From an uncultured Eubacteriales bacterium (GTDB taxonomy: Bacteria > Bacillota > Clostridia > Oscillospirales > Oscillospiraceae): a stretch of DNA of 21,390 nt. The stretch lies in assembly GCA_900550705.1 (NCBI GenBank), contig URTG01000008.1, forward strand, positions 1 to 21,390. Reading direction: 5' to 3'. How positions within the stretch are numbered: position 1 is the first letter of the stretch; each line of letters opens with the position of its first letter. The position numbers were made by a program, and so were the translations under genes. Under the pieces are notes generated by a model. It worked only from the letters and a program-made list of their open reading frames with translations, searched no databases and was not told the DNA's origin. Below are positions 1-6,055 of this stretch, piece by piece.

Positions 1-17
1 AGGTCTTGCCTTTTGCC

Positions 18-46
18 TTGCTATTGATAGAGGCAAATGCTACAAT
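18..46 (+). promoter_or_regulatory. Candidate sigma-A promoter of the flavodoxin gene
   Basis: TTGCTA (18-23) and TACAAT (41-46) are separated by 17 bp, with a TGC just before the -10 giving an extended -10 element. Transcription would start near 53 and leave an AT-rich leader of about 140 nt before the flavodoxin start. I recognise no riboswitch in the leader. Confidence 0.5.
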
Positions 47-193
47 TAAATTATAAAATGTATGCGTTTACATATTTTTACGCTACCTTTCTCAAAAAGC
101 GTTTAAGTCCTTTATTTATAGGGGTCTTAGCAATTAAAGAAGGGAACAAATGTAAGTGCAAATAGATGATACCTTTGAAAAGGAGGCAATTCC

Positions 194-691
194 ATGAAAA
201 AGTTGTTGATCGTTTATTATTCGTGGTCCAATGGCAACACGGAGCGGATTGCCAAAAAGCTCCAGAGCGTTGCAGGCGGCGACCTTTTGAAAATCGATAC
301 CGCCGTGCCCTATTCCGGCAGCTACGATGATGTGGTGGATCAGGGCCAGCGGGAAGTGAATCAGGGCTATGAGCCGGAGCTGAAGCCGCTGAATGTGAAT
401 CCTGCCGATTACGATGTGATCGCAGTCGGAACGCCTACATGGTGGTATACGATGGCCCCTGCGGTAAAGACGTTCCTGCACAAAAATACCTTTGCCGGAA
501 AGACCGTCGTTCCTTTTATGACCAACGGCGGCTGGCCCGGCCACGTTATCCGGGATATGAAAAATGCTTGTACCGGCGCGAAAATTGCCTGTGAAATGCA
601 GGTGAAGTTCGATTCCAATGGCGGTGACCACCTGGAAACGCCGGCGGCCAACATCGACGCCTGGGCACGGGACGTCAAAGCGCTGCTGTAA
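194..691 (+). CDS. Flavodoxin family protein
   Basis: This 165-residue protein is a short-chain flavodoxin-like FMN protein, expected to carry electrons or reduce quinone-like substrates in the cytoplasm. The N-terminus has a hydrophobic beta strand (KKLLIVYYSWSNGNTERIA) followed by the Ser/Asn/Gly/Thr phosphate-binding loop typical of flavodoxins. The GTPTWWYTMAPAVKTFL segment around residues 78-95 matches the second FMN loop with aromatic residues, and VPFMTNGGW is the third conserved strand and loop. An AAAAGGAGG ribosome binding site lies 8 nt before the ATG. It stands alone, with its own promoter upstream and a long hairpin downstream. Proteins of this size are often annotated as flavodoxin or NAD(P)H-quinone reductase-like; the substrate or partner cannot be read from sequence. 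Confidence 0.92.
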   Translation: MKKLLIVYYSWSNGNTERIAKKLQSVAGGDLLKIDTAVPYSGSYDDVVDQGQREVNQGYEPELKPLNVNPADYDVIAVGTPTWWYTMAPAVKTFLHKNTFAGKTVVPFMTNGGWPGHVIRDMKNACTGAKIACEMQVKFDSNGGDHLETPAANIDAWARDVKALL

Positions 692-793
692 AATGGAAGA
701 GCAGCAGGTGTGCCTGCATCTGTCGCAGGATGCGGCCGCTGCCGCCCAGAAATGCGTAGTTTCATCTTGCCGGTACGCGATAAGTGCTGAAAA

Positions 794-831
794 CAAATGG
801 ATGTACAGTTCATTAACTGTACACCCATTTG
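794..831. terminator. Long hairpin between convergent genes, probable bidirectional terminator
   Basis: A 7-bp arm (CAAATGG/CCATTTG), one A-C mismatch, and a 9-bp arm (TGTACAGTT/AACTGTACA) enclose a CATT loop. It sits between the ends of two convergent genes. There is no clean T-tract on either side, so a protein-binding palindrome is also possible. Confidence 0.5.
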
Positions 832-860
832 CTCGTCATATTGTGCTGTTGTCCTTCAGA

Positions 861-1979
861 TCAACCCCAAACCTCCTGGGCGATTTCCTTCACCAGCGTC
901 AGCTTTTTCCACTGGTCCTCGTCGGTGAGCAGATTGCCCTCCTCGGTGGAGGCGAAGCCGCACTGGGGGCTCAGGGCCAGCTGGTCCAGGGGGACGTACT
1001 TGGCGGCCTCGTGGATGCGGGCGATGATGTCGGCCTTGTTCTCCAGCTTGGCCTCCTTAGAGGTCACCAGGCCCAGCACCACCTTCTGCTTCTGAATGCA
1101 GCGCAGAGGCTCAAAGCCGCCGGCGCGGTCGCTGTCATACTCCAGGAAGAAGCCGTCCACGTTGCAGTGGGCGAACAGGATCTCCGCCACAGGCTCATAG
1201 CCGCCGGAGGAGGACCAGGTGGAGCGGAAATTGCCCCGGCAGATGTGCATGGTGATGGTCATGTCGGCGGGCTTGGCCTCCAGCACCTTGTTCAGGACGT
1301 AGACGTACTTGCGGCCCACCTCGTCCACGTTGATGCCCCGCTTGGCATAGGCCTCCCGCTTCTCGGCGGAGCAGAACTCGCCCCAGGAGGTGTCGTCCAG
1401 CTGGAGATAGCGGCAGCCGGCGGCGTAGAACGCCTTCACCGCCTTCTGATAGGCGGCGGCCAGGTCGTCCAGCAGGACCTGCTCGTCCTGATAGCGCGGG
1501 ATGGGCTGGTAGTTAGGCTCCCGGACGCAGCAGATCAGGTGGAGCATGGAGGGGGAGGGGATGCACTGCTTGGCCTGCACACCGTCCTCGCCGGAGATCT
1601 TGTTCAGGAACTTGAAGTGTGCCAGGAAGGGGTGGTCCTCGGGGAAGTCCAGCTTGTCCACGATCTTCACCGTCTCCGCCTTGGGCTGGAAGCCCTGAAA
1701 GGCCACGGAGAAGTGCTCGGCCTTTACCTTCTGGGTGCCGGACAGGCCCCACAGAAAGTCCATGTGCCAGAAGGAGCGGCGATACTCGCCATCGGTGACG
1801 GCGCGGAGGCCCACATTCTCCTCCTTGCGGACCAGGCCGCGGATCTCCTGGTCCTCCACGGCGGTCAGCTCCTGGGCGGAGAGCTGGCCGGCGGCGAACT
1901 TCTCCCGGGCGGTCTTGATGGCCTGGGTGCGGAGGAAGCTGCCGACAATATCGTAACGGTAGGGGGCGTTCTGAGACAT
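861..1979 (-). CDS. Cobalamin-independent methionine synthase-like methyltransferase (YxjG/YxjH type)
   Basis: This 372-residue protein has only the catalytic C-terminal half of MetE, as in the YxjG/YxjH and core-MetE groups, and likely transfers a methyl group to homocysteine or a related thiol. The zinc ligands line up: His245 and Cys247 in TMHICRGN, Glu280 in FFLEYD, and Cys340 in SPQCGF. The family N-terminus (YDIVGSFLR) and the TDGEYRRSFWHMDFLWG block are also present. A TTG three codons upstream is in frame, but the AAAGGA ribosome binding site lies 10 nt before the ATG at 1979 and would be too close to the TTG, so I use 1979. It follows a LysR gene on the same strand but has its own promoter and is separated from it by a terminator. 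The methyl donor (methyl-folate or a corrinoid protein) cannot be told from sequence. No SAM riboswitch is visible in the short leader. Confidence 0.9.
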   Translation of the reverse strand: MSQNAPYRYDIVGSFLRTQAIKTAREKFAAGQLSAQELTAVEDQEIRGLVRKEENVGLRAVTDGEYRRSFWHMDFLWGLSGTQKVKAEHFSVAFQGFQPKAETVKIVDKLDFPEDHPFLAHFKFLNKISGEDGVQAKQCIPSPSMLHLICCVREPNYQPIPRYQDEQVLLDDLAAAYQKAVKAFYAAGCRYLQLDDTSWGEFCSAEKREAYAKRGINVDEVGRKYVYVLNKVLEAKPADMTITMHICRGNFRSTWSSSGGYEPVAEILFAHCNVDGFFLEYDSDRAGGFEPLRCIQKQKVVLGLVTSKEAKLENKADIIARIHEAAKYVPLDQLALSPQCGFASTEEGNLLTDEDQWKKLTLVKEIAQEVWG

Positions 1980-2035
1980 GAGAAACAAATCCTTTCTGTG
2001 CTCCGGGGGAGCGGTGTTGTATTTCCTATGCCCCT

Positions 2036-2064
2036 AGTATACTTATCCGGGGCCGGTTTGTAAA
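2036..2064 (-). promoter_or_regulatory. Sigma-A promoter of the methionine synthase-like gene
   Basis: On the minus strand TTTACA (2059-2064) and TATACT (2036-2041) are separated by exactly 17 bp. The start would lie near 2029, giving a leader of about 50 nt. It is just downstream of the LysR terminator, so the two genes are transcribed separately. Confidence 0.75.
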
Positions 2065-2068
2065 ATAG

Positions 2069-2115
2069 AAAAAACCGCCGCTTCGCCATAGTCTGAGACT
2101 ATACCAAAGCGGCGG
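2069..2115 (-). terminator. Intrinsic terminator of the LysR gene
   Basis: Read on the minus strand, CCGCCGCTT pairs with AAGCGGCGG (9 bp), an inner ATAGTC/GACTAT helix caps it, and six T follow at 2069-2074. It begins about 13 nt after the LysR stop codon. Confidence 0.88.
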
Positions 2116-2127
2116 CCGCAAACCCGG

Positions 2128-3036
2128 TCAGTCCAGCGAGTGGATCTTCTGGTTCAGGATCTGGATGTACTGCTCCGCCAGAAAGCTGGGCTTGGCCTGG
2201 CGGTGGACGATGTAGCCGATGTCCATCTGGTCGTCCACGTCCAGGGGGATGGCCACAATGTTGCTGCCGTTCAGCGATTCGTTGATGACGCCGCTGCAAA
2301 TGGTGTAGCCGTCCAGACCGATGAGCAGATTGAACAGGGTGGCCCGGTCCCGGACCAGAATGTCCTTTTTGTGGGCCAGGGTGCTGAGAATTTCCTCGGA
2401 AAAGTAAAAGGAATTGTGCTCCCCCTGCTCATAGGACAGGCGGGGGAAGGACTCCAGGTCCTCCAGCGAGACCCGCTCCTGCCGGGCCAGGGGGTTCGTG
2501 GTGCTGACGAACACATGGGGCGCGGCCTTGAACAGGGAGTGGAACCGCAGGTCGTTCTCCCGCAGGGTCTTTTTCAGCACCGTCTCGTTGAACCGGTTGA
2601 GATAGAGCACCCCCACCTCGCTGCGGAGCTTGGCCACGTCCTCGATGATCTCATAGGTCTGTGTCTCCCGCAGACTGAAATCGTACTCGTCCCCGCCGAA
2701 CTGCCGCAGCAGGGCCACAAAGGCCTCCACCGCGAAGGAGTAGTGCTGGGTGGAGATACAGAACCGCCGCTTGCCCGTTTTGCCGCCCAGATACCGCTCC
2801 TCCAGCAGCTGGGCCTGCTCCACCACCTGCCGGGCGTAGCCCAGAAAGGTCTCCCCCTCCTTGGACACCGTGATCCCCCGGTTGCTGCGGTGGAAGATGG
2901 TCACGCCGATCTCCTGCTCCAGGTCCTTGATGGCGTTGGTCAGACTGGGCTGCGTGATGAACAGCTCCCGCGCCGCATCGCTGACGGTGCCCTTGGCGGC
3001 CACGGTGAGCACATAGTTGAGCTGCACCAGCGTCAT
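2128..3036 (-). CDS. LysR-family transcriptional regulator
   Basis: This 302-residue protein has a standard LysR layout: a winged helix-turn-helix at residues 1-60 (MTLVQLNYVLTVAAKGTVSD, then the recognition segment FITQPSLTNAIKDLEQEIG and the wing FHRSNRGITVS), a linker helix, and a two-lobed effector domain from about residue 90. The open frame extends 46 codons further upstream, but AGGAGG lies 7 nt before the ATG at 3036 and the upstream part crosses the predicted promoter, so the short start is used. It sits upstream of the methionine synthase-like gene on the same strand and diverges from a predicted noncoding RNA. By the usual LysR rule it could control itself, that RNA or the methyltransferase; its effector is unknown. 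Confidence 0.92.
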   Translation of the reverse strand: MTLVQLNYVLTVAAKGTVSDAARELFITQPSLTNAIKDLEQEIGVTIFHRSNRGITVSKEGETFLGYARQVVEQAQLLEERYLGGKTGKRRFCISTQHYSFAVEAFVALLRQFGGDEYDFSLRETQTYEIIEDVAKLRSEVGVLYLNRFNETVLKKTLRENDLRFHSLFKAAPHVFVSTTNPLARQERVSLEDLESFPRLSYEQGEHNSFYFSEEILSTLAHKKDILVRDRATLFNLLIGLDGYTICSGVINESLNGSNIVAIPLDVDDQMDIGYIVHRQAKPSFLAEQYIQILNQKIHSLD

Positions 3037-3054
3037 GGCTCTGCCTCCTCTCAT

Positions 3055-3085
3055 AAAAAGTGGGCCGTCCTGTTCCAGGCGGCCC
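3055..3085 (-). promoter_or_regulatory. Terminator-like hairpin in the LysR leader
   Basis: On the minus strand GGGCCG/CGGCCC plus CCTG/CAGG form a hairpin with a GAA loop and a one-base bulge, followed by CTTTTT. It lies between the predicted start (about 3091) and the LysR ribosome binding site. It has the form of an attenuator or a 5' protective hairpin; no alternative antiterminator fold was identified. Confidence 0.45.
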
Positions 3086-3097
3086 GAACAAAATATC

Positions 3098-3127
3098 ATT
3101 ATAGCACACGAAGGCTGTTTGTGCCAG
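3098..3127 (-). promoter_or_regulatory. Extended -10 promoter of the LysR gene
   Basis: On the minus strand a perfect TATAAT (3098-3103) is preceded by TGC, giving an extended -10. A weaker -35 (CTGGCA, 3122-3127) lies 18 bp upstream. The predicted start is near 3091. Confidence 0.7.
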
Positions 3128-3140
3128 AGGTACAGAAAAA

Positions 3141-3160
3141 CTTTGTGCACCTGCACAAAG
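3141..3160. promoter_or_regulatory. Perfect 20-bp palindrome, candidate LysR operator
   Basis: CTTTGTGCA and its exact reverse complement TGCACAAAG flank a 2-bp centre. A further TTTGTGC half-site lies at 3118-3124. The centre falls about 60 bp upstream of the predicted LysR start and about 68 bp upstream of the divergent RNA start, which is the usual position of a LysR recognition site, and it contains T-N11-A spacings. Binding by the neighbouring LysR protein is inferred. Confidence 0.55.
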
Positions 3161-3183
3161 CTGGTGAAAATCACAGAAAACCC

Positions 3184-3212
3184 TTGACACTAGTGAGATG
3201 AAGTGGTATAGT
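3184..3212 (+). promoter_or_regulatory. Consensus sigma-A promoter of the noncoding RNA
   Basis: TTGACA (3184-3189) and TATAGT (3207-3212) are separated by 17 bp, the best-matching promoter in the window. Transcription should start near 3219, and no gene with a proper ribosome binding site follows until 3585. Confidence 0.85.
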
Positions 3213-3218
3213 GTAGCC

Positions 3219-3533
3219 AAGATAAGAAAGGGTGAATCCAATGTACTAAGTCCTTTCCGAACCGATCCAAATCCAAAGCTCCCGTGACCTGTTTGAAGAA
3301 GAACTTGCTTTGATTCCGCATCCAGTCTCATATATGAGCATAGAGAACCAATGAAGTTCCAAACACCGGTGTATTAGAGAACGAAGACGAACCCTTCTTC
3401 TTCCTGGGAAGCACACAGGAGACTGTGGAGATCGGGTATTCCGTAGAAAGCGAGGTCGAACGATGGTAGAGCCCAAGCATCATGGCAACTAACCTCAGCC
3501 GTTTATTCAGCGGTTGGGGTTAGTTGCTTTTTT
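3219..3533 (+). ncRNA. Predicted structured noncoding RNA, about 315 nt (raiA-motif type considered)
   Basis: This unit has a consensus promoter at its left end and a strong intrinsic terminator at its right end, and no credible reading frame between them. An AAAGGG followed by an ATG at 3241 gives only ATG TAC TAA. Its base composition is clearly more AT-rich than the genes on both sides. Local folding is visible: a self-complementary CTCATATATGAG (3327-3338), ACACCGGTGT (3363-3372), GAAGA/TCTTC (3383-3400), and CACAG/CTGTG closed by a GAGA tetraloop (3414-3427). I see none of the conserved cores of tmRNA, RNase P RNA or the SRP RNA. Size, lineage and free-standing context recall the clostridial raiA-motif RNA, but that is from memory and not an alignment. 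The exact 5' end is predicted from the promoter. Confidence 0.7.
3485..3533 (+). terminator. Strong intrinsic terminator of the noncoding RNA
   Basis: GCAACTAACC (3485-3494) pairs with GGTTAGTTGC (3518-3527), and the helix continues inward for about seven more pairs including wobbles to a 9-nt loop. Six T follow (3528-3533). Confidence 0.92.
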
Positions 3534-3552
3534 GCGCCCTTTTTGCTATACT
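3524..3552 (+). promoter_or_regulatory. Promoter of the helicase gene, overlapping the preceding terminator
   Basis: An extended -10 (TGC TATACT, hexamer 3547-3552) is preceded 17 bp upstream by a weak -35, TTGCTT (3524-3529), which lies within the terminator stem and T-tract. The start would be near 3559, leaving a leader of about 25 nt. Confidence 0.5.
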
Positions 3553-3584
3553 GGCAGAACTATGGAGAGACAGAGGTGACCCCC

Positions 3585-5870
3585 ATGACCCGGGAGGAAT
3601 TCGACCAACAGTATACCCAGGGCCTGAACCCCCAGCAGCGGGAGGCGGTCCACACGGCGGAGGGACCGGTGCTGCTGCTGGCCGTGCCGGGCAGCGGAAA
3701 GACCACCGTGCTGGTCACCCGGCTGGGCTATCTGGTGTGCTGCCTGGGGGTGCCGCCGGAGGAGATCCTGACCATGACCTACACCGTGGCGGCCACCGAG
3801 GAGATGCGCCAGCGCTTCGGCGCCCGCTTCGGCCGGGACCGGGCGGCGGCCATGGAGATCCGCACCATCAACGGCGTGTCCGCCAAGATCATCGAGTATT
3901 ACAGCCGCAACCACGGCAAGGGCGAGCCCTTCTCCGTGGTGGAACATCACGAGGCCGCCCGTCTGGTCAGCCAGCTGTATCAGGAGCTCTACGGCGAGTT
4001 CCCCGACGAGGGGACCGTCCGAGACGTCCGCACGGAGATCACCTTCATCAAAAACAGTATGCTCACCCAGGCGGAACTGGAGGAGCGGGACTGCCTTCTG
4101 GACCGGATGCCCCAGCTCTACCGCCGCTACTGCGCCGCCCTGCGCCGCCGCCGGTGGATGGACTACGACGACCAGATGACCTACGCCCTCACCATCCTCC
4201 GCACCTGCCCGCCGGTGCTGGACTACTTCCGCCGCCGGTTCCGCTATCTCTGTGTGGACGAGGCCCAGGACACCTCCAAGGTCCAGCACGCCCTCATCCG
4301 TCTGCTCACCGGCGACCGGGGCAACCTGTTTCTGGTGGGGGACGAGGATCAGAGCATCTACGGCTTCCGCGCCGCCTGTCCGGAGGCCCTTATGCGCTTT
4401 TCCCAGGACTACCCCGGGGCACGGGTGCTGCTGATGGAGGAGAACTACCGCTCCACCCGGGAGATCGCCCAGGCGGCCCAGCGGTTCGTCTCCGCCTGCC
4501 GCTTCCGCTATGCCAAGTCCCTGCGCCCCACCCGGGGGTCCGGCCAGCCGGTGCAGCGGGTGTGGACCCTGGACCGCCGGGGGCAGTACGACTACCTGGT
4601 AGAGGTGGCCCGCCATCCGGAGGGGGAGACGGCGGTGCTCTATCGGAACAACGACAGCGCTCTGCCCCTCATCGACCGCATGGAGCGGGAGGGCATCCCC
4701 TATCAGTGCCAGCGCACCGGCGACCTGTTCACCAGCTTTTTTGCCCATAAAGTGGTCAGCGACGTGACGGACATCCTCCGCTTTGCCTACGACCGGCACG
4801 ACGGGGCGCGCTTTCTGCGAATCTACTACAAAATGGGCTGCGGCCTGCCCAAGGCGGCGGCCCTGTTCGCCCAGAGCTGGGCGGAGGAGACGGGGGAGGA
4901 CCTGCTCACCGCCGCCCTGGCCTTCCCCGACCTCACCGACTTCGCCCGGGAGGGCGTCCAGCGCCTGCAAAGTCTGCTGCCCGCCCTGACCGAGGACGAC
5001 GGGGAGAACGCCCTCCTCCGCGTCTGGCAGGAGTTGCGCTACGGCAGCTATGTCCAGGAGAAGAAGCTGGACACCGGCAAGCTGGATATCCTGCGGATGC
5101 TGGCCCGGGACCAGCCCAGCCCGGCGGCCCTGCTGGACCGGCTGGACCAGCTGCGGACGCTGATTCAGAACCATCAGAACGACCCGGCGGTGCCGTTTGT
5201 CCTCTCCACCATCCACGCCAGCAAGGGCCTGGAATTTGGGCGGGTCTATCTGCTGGACGTGCTGGACGGCATCCTGCCTATGAATCCCACCCCGTCCCTC
5301 CAGGACGAGGAGGCGGTGAAGGAGTATGAGGAGGAGCGGCGGCTCTACTATGTGGCCATGACCCGGGCCAGGGAGGCGCTGTATCTGTTTGAGTGTTACG
5401 GCAAGGAATCTGCCTTTACAGCTGAGGTCCTGGCCGCCCTGCCCCGCCCGGTGGGGGAGGAGGGGGACGCCCTGGACTTTCTGAATCGGAACCTGTGCGG
5501 CAAGCACTACCGGGACAGGACCCGGGGCCGGGGCCGCATTCTGGCCCAGTGCGGCACGGAGCTGCTGGTGGAGTACGACGCCGGGGACCGGGAGAAGCTG
5601 ACCCTGGGCCAGATGATCGACCGCCGGGACCCCACTGTCCGCTACCGCCCCGCCACCCACCGGGAGCGAATGGTCCCCCGGACCGCCCCGGCCCAGGCCC
5701 CCACCCTGTCCCCGGGAGAGCAGGTGATTCACCGCGTTTTCGGCCCCGGCGCCGTACTGGCGGTGGAGGGGGACATCGCCCAGGTAGATTTCGGCCCGGA
5801 GCGGGGCGCCAAACGCCTGGCCATTCTCTCCTGCTTCCGCAGCGGCTTGCTCCGGCGGGCCGCGCAATAG
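3585..5870 (+). CDS. UvrD/PcrA-like superfamily 1A DNA helicase
   Basis: This 761-residue, ATP-driven 3'-5' DNA helicase is likely involved in repair or removal of recombination intermediates. All core motifs are visible: Q-motif LNPQQREAV (14-22), Walker A AVPGSGKT (33-40), motif II DEAQD (225-229), motif III VGDEDQSIYGFR (from 251), ENYRS motif IV, HASKGLEF motif V (544-551) and MTRARE motif VI (592-597). The C-terminal region from about residue 709 (GEQVIHRVFGPGAVLAV) resembles the Tudor-like tail of PcrA/UvrD. Motif Ia reads TYTVAATEEM where the family usually has TFTNKAAxEM, so this may be a second helicase and not the housekeeping PcrA. An in-frame TTG 14 codons upstream has no ribosome binding site and overlaps the -10; AGAGGTG precedes the chosen ATG. 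Length is near the usual 720-760. Confidence 0.93.
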   Translation: MTREEFDQQYTQGLNPQQREAVHTAEGPVLLLAVPGSGKTTVLVTRLGYLVCCLGVPPEEILTMTYTVAATEEMRQRFGARFGRDRAAAMEIRTINGVSAKIIEYYSRNHGKGEPFSVVEHHEAARLVSQLYQELYGEFPDEGTVRDVRTEITFIKNSMLTQAELEERDCLLDRMPQLYRRYCAALRRRRWMDYDDQMTYALTILRTCPPVLDYFRRRFRYLCVDEAQDTSKVQHALIRLLTGDRGNLFLVGDEDQSIYGFRAACPEALMRFSQDYPGARVLLMEENYRSTREIAQAAQRFVSACRFRYAKSLRPTRGSGQPVQRVWTLDRRGQYDYLVEVARHPEGETAVLYRNNDSALPLIDRMEREGIPYQCQRTGDLFTSFFAHKVVSDVTDILRFAYDRHDGARFLRIYYKMGCGLPKAAALFAQSWAEETGEDLLTAALAFPDLTDFAREGVQRLQSLLPALTEDDGENALLRVWQELRYGSYVQEKKLDTGKLDILRMLARDQPSPAALLDRLDQLRTLIQNHQNDPAVPFVLSTIHASKGLEFGRVYLLDVLDGILPMNPTPSLQDEEAVKEYEEERRLYYVAMTRAREALYLFECYGKESAFTAEVLAALPRPVGEEGDALDFLNRNLCGKHYRDRTRGRGRILAQCGTELLVEYDAGDREKLTLGQMIDRRDPTVRYRPATHRERMVPRTAPAQAPTLSPGEQVIHRVFGPGAVLAVEGDIAQVDFGPERGAKRLAILSCFRSGLLRRAAQ

Positions 5871-5873
5871 AGC

Positions 5874-5925
5874 AAAAAACAGGCTGTCACAAAGGGTACA
5901 TCCTTTTGTGACAGCCTGTTTTGCC
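5874..5925. terminator. Bidirectional terminator between helicase and diguanylate cyclase
   Basis: CAGGCTGTCACAAA (5880-5893) pairs with TTTGTGACAGCCTG (5905-5918); further A-T pairs outside and G-C or G-T pairs inside bring the stem to about 21 bp with a TACAT loop. A-runs on the left and T-runs on the right suit termination from both directions. Confidence 0.88.
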
Positions 5926-5935
5926 TTCAATTTTT

Positions 5936-5960
5936 CGTCGTATCCGTCGTATCCGTCGTA
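5936..5960. repeat. Short tandem repeat, 9-bp unit
   Basis: CGTCGTATC occurs twice and is followed by a partial third copy (CGTCGTA). The last copy runs into the left end of the palindromic element beginning at 5958. Confidence 0.8.
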
Positions 5961-6034
5961 GGGGCCGCTGTCCCCAGCGGCCCGTTCCGGTGGTGACCAG
6001 GTCGTCGCGGGCCGATGAGGACATCGGCCCCTAC
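5958..6034. repeat. 77-bp REPIN-like palindromic element, copy 1
   Basis: Two hairpin units face each other: GTAGGGGCCGCTGTCCCC and its partner at the left, CGGGCCGATGAGGACATCGG at the right. The outer ends GTAGGGGCCG and CGGCCCCTAC are exact inverted copies. The right arm is the exact reverse complement of the left arm of the 77-bp copy at 11986. It fills the gap between the helicase terminator and the diguanylate cyclase gene. Confidence 0.85.
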
Positions 6035-6055
6035 CTATTTTGTCTCTATGGGAGG

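Noticed and set aside
692..793. Small gene starting at ATG 693 just after the flavodoxin stop
   Set aside because: There is no ribosome binding site, the frame simply continues into antisense methyltransferase sequence, and the peptide has no recognisable features.
1980..2035. SAM (S-box) riboswitch upstream of the methionine synthase-like gene
   Set aside because: The leader from the predicted start is only about 50 nt, too short for an S-box aptamer plus terminator, and conserved S-box sequence is absent.
618..2063. Plus-strand open frame of about 481 codons over the flavodoxin end and the methyltransferase
   Set aside because: It is antisense to a gene with conserved zinc ligands, has repetitive Gly/Leu/Val composition, and starts inside the flavodoxin gene.
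3246..3476. Minus-strand 76-codon frame inside the predicted RNA gene
   Set aside because: It starts with TTG without a ribosome binding site, is Arg/Ser-rich and has no domain. The promoter and terminator point to plus-strand transcription.
3219..3484. tmRNA, RNase P RNA or SRP RNA as identity of the predicted RNA
   Set aside because: The conserved cores and end sequences of these RNAs were looked for and not seen, and length and termini do not match.
3546..5930. Minus-strand open frame of about 794 codons opposite the helicase
   Set aside because: It is low-complexity (Gly, Leu, Val, His, Gln rich) and lies fully antisense to a helicase with all motifs intact. Its openness follows from high GC codon bias.
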